A stretch of 64,000 bases of DNA, taken from the NCBI GenBank assembly GCA_946188155.1, contig CAMHUC010000012.1, forward strand, positions 1 through 64,000, in the 5' to 3' direction. The notes below the pieces were generated by a model that did no database searches, was not told the origin of the DNA, and saw nothing but the letters and a program-made list of their open reading frames with translations. Position numbers and translations under genes: made by a program. Positions 34,591 to 42,600 of this stretch are shown here, piece after piece. How positions within the stretch are numbered: the first letter of the stretch is position 1; every line of letters starts with the position of its first letter. The stretch is from an uncultured bacterium (GTDB lineage Bacteria > Bacteroidota > Bacteroidia > Bacteroidales > Bacteroidaceae).

Positions 34591-34681
34591 CGCCTGCTGT
34601 AGGGCGTTTAGCTTGTCTAACGCCGCTCAAAGGATAATGCAACAGGCGGCGTTTGACAAGCAAAACGCCCTACAGTAGGCG
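34591..34681. repeat. Long hairpin element, copy B
   Basis: Arms of 35 bases with three mismatches, built around CTGTAGGGCGTTTAGCTTGT. The left flank also shares CTCATCTTTCGG with copy C. The rest of 34508-34803 holds only the GH3 promoter. Confidence 0.9.
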
Positions 34682-34790
34682 GGAGGAGTAAAGTTAGTCA
34701 TTTCTGATAAATATCGGAGAGCAATCCGTAACTTTAACTTCTGTTGGAGTTAAAATGTTTGTATTTGCGACGTGTTTCGTAGAAAATTAG

Positions 34791-34798
34791 TACCTTTG
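34791..34798 (+). promoter_or_regulatory. -7 box TACCTTTG for the GH3 lipoprotein gene
   Basis: The box ends five bases before the ATG at 34804, so the transcript may be leaderless or nearly so. Confidence 0.7.
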
Positions 34799-34803
34799 CA
34801 GCC

Positions 34804-35997
34804 ATGAAACAAATGAAACTATGGATGCTGGCCACCATCCTTACATCTTGTGGCCTGATGATGCTCAGTTCGTGTTCGAATGACGACAACACAGATACGC
34901 CTCCAACAGATGAGGTGGAGTCGCAACTGCAGCGGATGACGCTGCGCGAAAAGGTGGGACAGATGTTCTATGTGCGACCCGAATGTCTCGACACCACCAT
35001 CCACTTCAACCGCTCCGGCGGCATTGACCAGAGTGTCGACGACCTCACCAAGATCAAGTTGCAGGCCGTCAACGAGATGATGCGGAAGGTGAACGAGAAA
35101 TATCCCGTGGGCGGCATCATCCTCTATGCGCACAACATCGAGGACGAGGCACAACTGTCGCGCTTCATCCCTGAAATCCGTGCGCTGAAAGGCTCACCCC
35201 TGCTGTGCATCGACGAAGAAGGCGGGCGTGTGGCTCGCATCGGACGCAACAGCAATTTCCATGTGAAGACCTACGAGTCGATGGGGGCCATCGGTGCTAC
35301 TGGCGACCCGAAGAATGCCTACGAGTGCGGCAACACTATCGGCACCTATCTCCACCGCTACGGCTTCGATATTGACTTCGCCCCTGTGGCCGACGTGAAT
35401 ACCAATCCTGAGAATATCGTCATCGGCGCCCGTGCCTTCAGCGACAAGCCTGAAATAGCCGCCCCGATGGTGACAAACTATCTGCAGGGACTGAAGGATG
35501 CCGGTGTCGTGGGTTGCATCAAGCACTTTCCGGGCCACGGCGACACGAAGGCTGACACGCACTTCGGCTATGCCAGCTCGCAGAAGACGTGGGAGGAGAT
35601 GCTCTCGTGCGAGATGGTGACCTTCAAGGCCGGCATACAGTGGGGGTGCCAACTCATCATGACGGCTCACATCAGTGCGCCCAACGTGACGGGTGCTGAC
35701 ATGCCTGCCACGATGTCATCGGTCATTCTGCAAGACAAGCTGCGCCGCGAACTGGGCTATCAGAACCTCATCATCACCGACGCGATGGAGATGGGAGCCA
35801 TCACCCAGCAGTACACCAATGGCGAGGCTGCCGTGGGTTGCATCAAGGCCGGTGTCGACATCGTGCTCGGCCCGCAGGTGTTCACGGAGGCTTTCGACGC
35901 GGTAATCAAGGCTGTAGAAGCCGGTGAAATCACAGAGCAGCGCATTGACGAGAGCGTGCGTCGCATTCTGAAGCTGAAGCAGAGCATCAGGAAATAG
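34804..35997 (+). CDS. Glycoside hydrolase family 3 lipoprotein, NagZ-like
   Basis: A 397-residue GH3 enzyme, probably a beta-N-acetylhexosaminidase. The signal ends with the lipobox LMMLSSC near residue 24, so it is a lipoprotein facing the periplasm or surface, unlike cytoplasmic NagZ of enterobacteria. In the barrel are CIDEEGGRVARI, FAPVADVNTNPENI, the NagZ motif KHFPGHGDTKADTHF (His/Asp general acid-base loop) and the nucleophile Asp in LIITDAMEMGAI. It may act in peptidoglycan recycling or host-glycan use. The C-terminal immunoglobulin-like domain of larger GH3 enzymes is absent. Confidence 0.88.
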   Translation: MKQMKLWMLATILTSCGLMMLSSCSNDDNTDTPPTDEVESQLQRMTLREKVGQMFYVRPECLDTTIHFNRSGGIDQSVDDLTKIKLQAVNEMMRKVNEKYPVGGIILYAHNIEDEAQLSRFIPEIRALKGSPLLCIDEEGGRVARIGRNSNFHVKTYESMGAIGATGDPKNAYECGNTIGTYLHRYGFDIDFAPVADVNTNPENIVIGARAFSDKPEIAAPMVTNYLQGLKDAGVVGCIKHFPGHGDTKADTHFGYASSQKTWEEMLSCEMVTFKAGIQWGCQLIMTAHISAPNVTGADMPATMSSVILQDKLRRELGYQNLIITDAMEMGAITQQYTNGEAAVGCIKAGVDIVLGPQVFTEAFDAVIKAVEAGEITEQRIDESVRRILKLKQSIRK

Positions 35998-36005
35998 GCA
36001 GCCCC

Positions 36006-36232
36006 TGGATTAATTGTTTTTTTGTCTACGGACTTTTCGGGACTTACAGGACAGTCCTTTGAGTCCTTGGAGTCCGTAGACTTTGATTTATTTAGTAACC
36101 GTTAAAATATAACTTGGTACGATTATTAATAAACATATAATTACCATATAATTAATCATATAATGGCTACGCGCAGCAATTAATGGATAATTAATGGTAA
36201 TTCGTGTTCATCATTTTTTTACCAACTTATTA
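36006..36232. repeat. 227-base direct repeat, left copy
   Basis: Nearly identical to 37383-37612 (a constant offset of 1380 over the last 180 bases). It contains one GTCTACGGAC hairpin at 36024-36081 followed by an AT-rich stretch with AATTAATGG and GGTAATTCGTG words. Confidence 0.95.
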
Positions 36233-36240
36233 TTTTACGC

Positions 36241-36455
36241 TTATTTAATCACTACCTTCTTGCCATTGTTGATATAGATGCCGCGCTGCGTCGGCTGCCC
36301 GTCGAGGCGGCGTCGAAGTTCAGCGTCAGCGTGCTGCCAGTGAGGTTGCTCGTCGTGGTGTTGAGCGTCATGGCCTGTACGCCGTCGCCACTGAGGGTGC
36401 CGTTCGTCGATGAAGAAGTTGACAGCCATCAGCACGCAGATGCGTTAGGTTGGCT
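36241..36455 (-). pseudogene. C-terminal remnant of a secreted Prevotella-type surface protein
   Basis: The minus strand ends with LDGQPTQRGIYINNGKKVVIK minus its last residues, a C-terminus of the same style as the GLUG protein at 39620 (KGLYINKGNKVFIK). Upstream, a different frame reads GVQAMTLNTTTSNLTGSTL, a typical extracellular beta-domain sequence, so a frameshift or deletion separates the two parts. Only about 70 codons remain, bounded by the direct repeat on one side and the GNAT gene on the other. Confidence 0.6.
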
Positions 36456-37070
36456 TTATTCTTCGCTGACTTTTATCTTCAGCAAATCAAAGTACATCAG
36501 ACGAGTATTGAGAGGTAAACGACCAACACCGATACCCATATACTTGGCTTCGAGCCGTTCGTCATCTATTAGATAGCGAAAACCATTCTTTTCGTAATAG
36601 TGAAGTGTCTCAGGACGGTTCAGCGCATCTACAATAAGGAAGCGGCAACCAGTGCGGTTGTTGGTGCGGAAGAGCACCTTGATGAAGTCCATGATGGCAG
36701 TACCATAGCCTTGCCCAGCAAAGTCTTTGTTGGTTCCCAAACGACCAATCAACACGGCAGGGAAACGCTTTAACGATTTATTGTGCAAGTCCGTATCATC
36801 AAGAAACTGCTCCTTATATTCGTCGGTGATGCGGTTGGTCAGGCGTATGCTGTCATTTGAGAGCGAGAAGGCGGTGACAATGGTGCTTGGCTGCTCTTTA
36901 AGGCAAAACAGATAGGTCTTTCCAAGCAGACGACTTTGGTTGATAAGACAATCCTTGGCGAAAAACTCGTCAAGGTCGTTTTCCCCACAGCTGAAAGGCT
37001 GACATTCCGTCAGCCTTTTCTCTGAAGCGCGTACAAGTTCGCATCGTGCCAGCAGTTCTTCTACAGTCAT
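36456..37070 (-). CDS. GNAT acetyltransferase, possible toxin
   Basis: A 204-residue GNAT-fold protein. The layout resembles TacT/AtaT-type toxins that acetylate charged tRNA: an N-terminal FSCGENDLDEFFAKDC segment, VTAFSLSNDSIRL, the acetyl-CoA loop AVLIGRLGTNKDFAGQGYG (Q/RxxGxG/A type) and LNRPETLHYYEKNGF near the end. Its start overlaps the stop of a short upstream gene by four bases, the usual toxin-antitoxin coupling. The pair is bounded by 227-base direct repeats. It could also be an ordinary acetyltransferase. Confidence 0.78.
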   Translation of the reverse strand: MTVEELLARCELVRASEKRLTECQPFSCGENDLDEFFAKDCLINQSRLLGKTYLFCLKEQPSTIVTAFSLSNDSIRLTNRITDEYKEQFLDDTDLHNKSLKRFPAVLIGRLGTNKDFAGQGYGTAIMDFIKVLFRTNNRTGCRFLIVDALNRPETLHYYEKNGFRYLIDDERLEAKYMGIGVGRLPLNTRLMYFDLLKIKVSEE

Positions 37071-37225
37071 AGCACGTTGGTAGTTTTCAGAAAGTCAGAA
37101 ACGACTTTCGCCTCATGGCGATAGTCCTGCGTACCCGGATTCAGTTCCGTTCGCTTTGCTTCGCTCTCAAACGACTTAGCTGTCTCGCCGTAGAGTGTCG
37201 GGATAGCTCTGATTGCTGTTGCCAT
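37067..37225 (-). CDS. Short partner of the GNAT protein, putative antitoxin
   Basis: A 52-residue protein beginning MATAIRAIPTLYGETAKSFE and ending DYRHEAKVVSDFLKTTNVL. It is not an obvious DUF1778 ribbon-helix-helix antitoxin, the common partner of such GNAT toxins. An ATG at 37252 would add nine residues and is also possible, since the promoter box at 37278-37285 precedes both. Coupled by a four-base overlap to the GNAT gene. Confidence 0.6.
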   Translation of the reverse strand: MATAIRAIPTLYGETAKSFESEAKRTELNPGTQDYRHEAKVVSDFLKTTNVL

Positions 37226-37277
37226 AGTTATATAATCTTTCGTATTACCCATTAGCAGTTTCGCAGCCTTTCGGCTG

Positions 37278-37285
37278 CAAAGGTA
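37278..37285 (-). promoter_or_regulatory. -7 box TACCTTTG for the GNAT pair
   Basis: TACCTTTGCAGCC on the minus strand. It lies 52 bases before the ATG at 37225 and 25 before the alternative at 37252. Confidence 0.65.
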
Positions 37286-37382
37286 CAACTTTTATTTCAA
37301 TTAACGATAAGATTTGTAGAGTTTAACGTGGATTTGTAAGCATTTGAGTATATTTTCCATAAAATGCACACTGAGATCGCCA

Positions 37383-37612
37383 TGGATTAATTGTTTCTTT
37401 TTTGTCTACGGACTTTTCGGGACTTACGGGACTGTCCTTTGAGTCCTTGGAGTCCGTAGACTTTGATTTATTTAGTAACCGTTAAAATATAACTTGGTAC
37501 GATTATTAATAAACATATAATTACCATATAATTAATCATATAATGGCTACGCGCAGCAATTAATGGATAATTAATGGTAATTCGTGTTCATCATTTTTTT
37601 ACCAACTTATTA
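37383..37612. repeat. 227-base direct repeat, right copy
   Basis: Differs from 36006-36232 by a three-base length change in the T run and two or so substitutions in the hairpin loop region. Its right end supplies the stop codon and last residues of the PqqD-like gene. Its hairpin is at 37404-37461. Confidence 0.95.
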
Positions 37613-37874
37613 CCACGCCAACTTCCTGCCAGTCGGCAATCATCTCCGCAACATCGGCTTTTGCCTCGTCTGCCGTCACTTCGTATTCCTCACAGAGCCT
37701 TTCGGCCAGCGCCTCTACGGTGAAGTCGCCCATGTCCTGAGCCTGCTGCCAGAGCCATGCCGCCGTCTCGTTCAGAGCCAGCATTTTTCCGAAGTTGATA
37801 GCCCCAAGGCCCTCACCCATAATCACGCGTTCGCCGCACACTTCGCGCAGCACAAATCCTTCCTTGATTCTCAT
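37599..37874 (-). CDS. PqqD-like peptide recognition protein
   Basis: A 91-residue protein of the PqqD family, the winged-helix RRE fold that binds leader peptides of ribosomally made, modified peptides. Seen are RIKEGFVLREVCGERVIMGE, the central helix LNETAAWLWQQAQ and LAERLCEEYEVTADEAKADV, normal for stand-alone PqqD-like proteins. The last five residues are encoded inside the direct repeat, so the original C-terminus may have been replaced. It follows the S24/S26 peptidase gene by two bases, as the last gene of a four-gene minus-strand cassette. Confidence 0.85.
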   Translation of the reverse strand: MRIKEGFVLREVCGERVIMGEGLGAINFGKMLALNETAAWLWQQAQDMGDFTVEALAERLCEEYEVTADEAKADVAEMIADWQEVGVVISW

Positions 37875-37876
37875 TT

Positions 37877-38308
37877 TTACTTTTTTGCTCTTCTATAAAT
37901 TGCCAATAAATATCTTCTCACAGGGCGCAGCCAAAACCACATTTTTGCAGCCGACTTCCGCCACCTATTATATAAATAATGTGTACGTTCCTTATCATCC
38001 ACCACATGCGTCGCCGTGGCCTTGATGTCGCCGACGGTACAGCGTTCCGTACCTGCCAGATTGCCGTCGCCCATCAGCGTGACCCGTTCGCCATCGATAC
38101 GGATAATCCGATGCACCACATAACGACAGCCGTCAGCCCACGCCAGCACCACGTCACCGACTTTCTGTTGCTTTGGCTTCTGCAGGATGACGCTCTCCTT
38201 GCCCCCGATGATAAACGGTAGCATACTGGTGCCATTGACGGGCAGCGTCACGCTCACGCCATCCTCCACCAGCCGGATGGCTTCCTCTATGATCTCGTTG
38301 TCAGTCAT
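37877..38308 (-). CDS. S24/S26 family peptidase, leader-peptidase-like
   Basis: A 143-residue protein with the signal-peptidase fold. The catalytic Ser lies in LPVNGTSMLPFI near residue 28; the second conserved block GDVVLAWADGCRYVVHRI has His where bacterial LepB has the catalytic Lys, as in the Ser-His group. GDGN follows. No N-terminal membrane anchor is seen, so it may act in the cytoplasm or on a membrane partner. In the cassette with the PqqD-like gene and a short peptide it is a plausible leader protease. Confidence 0.83.
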   Translation of the reverse strand: MTDNEIIEEAIRLVEDGVSVTLPVNGTSMLPFIIGGKESVILQKPKQQKVGDVVLAWADGCRYVVHRIIRIDGERVTLMGDGNLAGTERCTVGDIKATATHVVDDKERTHYLYNRWRKSAAKMWFWLRPVRRYLLAIYRRAKK

Positions 38309-38359
38309 CGCGTGATAGTTCGTTACGATGTCCTGCCACCTCGTAACATCTTGTCTTTT

Positions 38360-39454
38360 TCATCTTGGAATGTCTCTTAATGATAATGTCCTGTACCTGA
38401 TGCGTGTAGGCAGCGTCGAGATGACTTTCTTCCAGTATTTGATTTCGTACCACAGCATTTCCCAGAAGTCGAAGCGCATCAGCCGTAAGTGCCGCATTCG
38501 TCCTTCAAGTACTCTTCTCAACCCATTGTACTGCTGCCGCTCGGCATATCGTCCGAAGTTGCCGCCCTCCATCACGTCGCGCAACATCCACTCGCCACGA
38601 TATTCGTCGGGCTCACAGAGCATGAGGTCTTGCTCCAAATGAAGCACCTCGCCGAGCACCCACATCACGGCTTCAGCCGCATGGTGTAGCCCAAACCGCC
38701 TGAGCATCGCCGCCACCTCGTCGCGCTCTGTCTTCTGAGATGACCGCAACAGCCAGTAATAATCGCACACATGTCGCAACCCGATACCACCGGCCAGAAA
38801 ATGCCGCTGGATATGCGCCAACTGCATCACAAGCGCAAACCTGACAGACGGCACGTAAAAACCTTCATCCACTTTAGTGGAAGTAAGAATCTCCCGCTCC
38901 AACCACCGTTGCAGCCTGCGGTTTGTCAGTGGATTGAAGTTGCCCGACGATGGACGGAAATGCACCTCCACCGTCACGCCCCGCTCGTTTGCCGGAAGAT
39001 GCACATGGTGATAGCTGGCAGAAAGTTCAGCCTTGGGCATCATACCCATCTCGTCGAGCATCTTGACGACGCTCTCCCGTCCGCCCTCCACCCAGAGGTC
39101 AATATCTCCCGGCTGTCGCACGAACTTGTCGGGATAGAGCCGCGCATTGGCCTGTCCCTTCAGTATCGCTGTGCGCCGTCCTTGCTCGCCGAACAGCCGT
39201 GTCAGCCGTGCCGACTCCTGATAGAGCTGTTCATTCAGTCCCCGGATCGCTTCTGCCTCGGCAGCCCATTGCAACCTCACATCCTCCGGCACGTCCGCTG
39301 CCTGCTTCACCGCAGCAAACAGCACCCCGAGGAGCGACTGCCTGCCGGCAAACGCATACATCATGCGCCAGTCGCAGACAGTCGTTTCCATGTTGTGCAT
39401 CTCGCCATTCAAGGCGTGGCGCAGCAGTTCAAATATATTGCTCTTGTCGCTCAT
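38360..39454 (-). CDS. Nucleotidyltransferase-fold protein (PF14907 type), copy 2
   Basis: A 364-residue paralogue of the 4407 gene. Shared motifs are MYAFAGRQSLLGVLF, AILKGQANARLYPDK, QPGDIDLWVEGG, VTVEVHFRPSSG, TNRRLQRWLEREI, GGIGLRHVCDYYWLL and GGNFGRYAE. The acidic pair of the GDID motif is intact, so nucleotide transfer is feasible. Such proteins occur in some lasso and other modified-peptide loci. It lies ten bases after the 47-aa peptide gene and 51 before the peptidase gene, arguing for one transcript. Confidence 0.8.
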   Translation of the reverse strand: MSDKSNIFELLRHALNGEMHNMETTVCDWRMMYAFAGRQSLLGVLFAAVKQAADVPEDVRLQWAAEAEAIRGLNEQLYQESARLTRLFGEQGRRTAILKGQANARLYPDKFVRQPGDIDLWVEGGRESVVKMLDEMGMMPKAELSASYHHVHLPANERGVTVEVHFRPSSGNFNPLTNRRLQRWLEREILTSTKVDEGFYVPSVRFALVMQLAHIQRHFLAGGIGLRHVCDYYWLLRSSQKTERDEVAAMLRRFGLHHAAEAVMWVLGEVLHLEQDLMLCEPDEYRGEWMLRDVMEGGNFGRYAERQQYNGLRRVLEGRMRHLRLMRFDFWEMLWYEIKYWKKVISTLPTRIRYRTLSLRDIPR

Positions 39455-39463
39455 TTCGGTGGC

Positions 39464-39607
39464 TTACGCCAACTTGTTCATGTCGTCCGTGCCGGGCTGG
39501 CCGGGGGCGTAGTTCAGCCACTGGTCGGCACTGCTTTGCAGCAGATGGGTGCGGTGTTGCAGTTTGACGACGCGCATGGCGGGTTTCTGATAGTTTCTCT
39601 TGCTCAT
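39464..39607 (-). CDS. 47-residue peptide, candidate modified-peptide precursor
   Basis: A short gene running MSKRNYQKPAMRVVKLQHRT at the start, then HLLQSSADQWLNYAPGQPG and ending TDDMNKLA. Tyr6-x-x-Pro9 matches the YxxP element that lasso-type leaders present to PqqD-like proteins. The C-terminal 22 residues are Gly-, Pro- and Asp-rich and would be the core. It is only 12 bases after the GLUG gene stop and ten before the nucleotidyltransferase gene. The position, clean start and absence of overlap support it as real. Confidence 0.7.
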   Translation of the reverse strand: MSKRNYQKPAMRVVKLQHRTHLLQSSADQWLNYAPGQPGTDDMNKLA

Positions 39608-39619
39608 AGTTACTTGTGA

Positions 39620-42600
39620 TTATTTGATGAATACTTTGTTTCCTTTATTGATATAGAGTCCCTTCGCAGTGGGCTTGGCGGGCAGGCGGCGACCGTCGAG
39701 GGTGTACCACTCGTCGCCGAAGGTCACATCGCCCGTCCTGGTGTCAAGGGTGCCGATGGCCGTAGTCTGGCCGTTGCTGCCAATCAGGCGCACGGTCATC
39801 GTCTCGGGCAGTCCGTCGTTGGCGGAGCGGGTCAGGGCGCGGGCATTGCCGGCGCCGCTGTACTGCAAGTAGGCACGGAAGGGGCGGATGCCGCCGGTGT
39901 GGACCCGGATGAACTTGCCGGCCTCCGTCTGGTCGCCCGAGTCGCCGTAGGCCTGGCCCGAGGCGAAACCATAGATGTTGTCGGGGTCTGATTTCCACTC
40001 GATGGTCTCGTACGTGCCTTTATACGTCCAATCGCCGCTGGTCGTGGTTCCTGCTGTGTAGGTGTCAGCTACATTGCCGATGGTGCCGCTGAAGATTACT
40101 TCGCTGCTGGATGACGGCATGAAGAGGTATGGCGTGTTGGCTGCAAGCTCGCCCGACGCAAGGTTGCTCGGGTCGTCCTTCTGCATAGTAACCACCCAGT
40201 CGCTGCCCGACATATCGACACCTGCGAAGGTGTAGAACTTGCCGGCTGCCGTGGCCTGGTCAGCGCTGATGGCGAAGGGCAGGCAGACGGTAGAGGCCAC
40301 GCCGCGGGTGAACGTGCGGGTGAATATGACGGGGACGTTGGCCTGTCCGGCGAAGGTGGTGAGCGGAGTCACGCCGGCGGTCTCGTTGAGCACGAGCCAG
40401 GGCTGGAGGGTCTTGCCGGCGAGGGCGGCGAGGTCGTCGGCGGTCAGTGTGCCGGTGTAGATGTTGCCGCTGCCGTCGGTGAGGGCCTGGCCGTCCTTGA
40501 CTGCTACGGTGCCGAGTTGGGTGCTGATGCTGCTGGCGGTGATGCGGTCGGCGGGGCGGGTCCAGCCGAGGGTGATGTCGTCGGTCAAGGCGTAGATGCC
40601 GGTGGCGTTGTCGCCGGTGGCGTTGGCGGTGAGCTGTCCGCCGAGGATGCTGAGCCTTTGGCCGTAGATGGCGTAGGATTTATTGCCGTTGGCGGAGATG
40701 GTGAGGGTGCCGCCCCGGAGGGTGACTTTGGAGATGATGCCATACACCGAGGAGCCGGTGGTGGTGATGCTGACGTTGCCGCTGTGCTGCACGTAGCTAT
40801 ACACATCGATGCCACACGATGAGCCGTTGTAGCGGAGGGTGCCGGCGGTGGCGGCATCGAGGCTCTGGCCGTAGATGATGAGGTTGGAGAGGCCTCTATT
40901 GATGCCATACGTGTTGCCGTTGAGGGTCATGTTCTTGCCGTCGGCGAGGATGAGGGTGATCATGCCGTCGGGCACGATTTGGTTGGCGTAGGTGATGTCG
41001 GTGCCGACGTAGTAGGTGCCGGCGGCGAGGTGTACGTTGCCATTCCCATCCACGGCCTCATGTCCGTCGAGGGCGATGGCCTTTGCGGTCTGTGTGGTGC
41101 CGTCGGCTGTCATGTAGTTGACTTCGTGCTCCAGGCCGTCGCTGCGGAGGGCGGTGTTGATGGTCACGTCGCCGTCGGTGGCGTTGACGGTGTATGTGTT
41201 GCCGCTGAGTGCGGTGCCCTTGGCGCTAAAGGAGAGCGTGTAGCCCTCGGGGGCTTCGCTGGCGAGGGGCAGGGCGAGACCCATGCGGTAGTAGCTGATG
41301 CCGCCTTTCACAAAGCCGTTTTCGGGCTCGGAGGCCAGCACGGTGGTGCTCACGCCGTCGCCGAGGGTGATGGCGTAGGCAGGGAGGGCGCCGTTGTCGT
41401 CGGCGATGTCAGCTCCCTCGCAGCCCTTGCCGGAGGTGACGGCGGTGCTGTTCACGGTGCAGCCGTGGTAGTAGTTGTTGCGGAGGGTGCCGTCGGCGTT
41501 GAAGCCGCAGATGGTGCCGTAGAACTGGCCAGTGGCGGTGATGTGGGAATTGGTGACGGTGCAGCCGCTGACAATGCTATTGCTAGTTTTGAAGCCTACG
41601 ATGCCGCCGACATAATAGCAGCCTGTGATGCGGGCGTCGGTGAGGTGGACGTCGTGGATGTTGGCGTGGCTGCCTATCTGCCCGAAGAGGCCTTGGTAGA
41701 AGTCGGCGTCGCCGGTGCCGTCCTTGCAGATGCGGATGCCGCTGACGGTGTGGCCGTCGCCGTCGAAGTTGCCGTTGAAGAAGCGTTCGGTGCCGCCGAT
41801 GTTGCCGCCTATGGCCTCATAGTTGCTCTGTCCTTCGTCGAGGGTCAGGTCGTTGGGGTCGAACGTGATGTCGGCTCCGAGCTTGAAGTACTTGCCCTGG
41901 TAGTCGTTGGCGGTCTCGCCGTTAGTGCCGTTCACGCGGTGGGCGAGCAGCAGGAGCTGGTCTTTGTTGTATATCATGTAGGGGTATTTCGAGTCGCCCT
42001 TGTTCACGGTTGCCCAGTCGATGGGGGCGAGGGCGACGCTGATGGTCACGTCGTCGTCGGGCATGGTGAGTGTGGTGCCGCTGAGGGTGCCTGCGCTGGC
42101 GGTGTAGCCGTACTGGTAGCCTTGGGGTGCGCCGGTGGCGGAGTTGCTGAGGGTGAGGCTGAGCTGGTCGTCGCTGCCGTAGTAGAGGGTCTGGCCGCGC
42201 TGCAGTCCTCCGCCGCTGTAGGCGGTGATGCCGCTGACGGTGTACTGGGTCGCCGTGCCGGTGAGGGCGACGGCCTTGATGGTGACGTTCTCACCCGCCG
42301 CGACGGTGTGCGCCTGCTTGCCGGCTGCTGCGATTCGGGTGCTCGTAGTGCAGGTGGGTGCTACGGTGTAATATACATTGCTGACGGTGGCAGTGGTAGA
42401 AGCATTGTTTACATGGATGGCTATGGGGTGGAAGCCGACGTTGGCAGCATTGACGCTGCTGGCGGCGAAGATGTCGTTCTCGAGTATCAATGTGTTGCCG
42501 TCGCTCCATCCCTGCAGGCCGCCGGTGTAATACGATCCGCTGGTGAGCGAACCAGTGAAGGCGCAGCCTCGGATGGTGAGTTTGCACTGGAGACCGTGGC

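Noticed and set aside
37599..39607. Lasso peptide cluster
   Set aside because: A PqqD-like protein and YxxP leader are present, but there is no transglutaminase-like B2 protease or asparagine-synthetase-like cyclase, so the class name is not justified.
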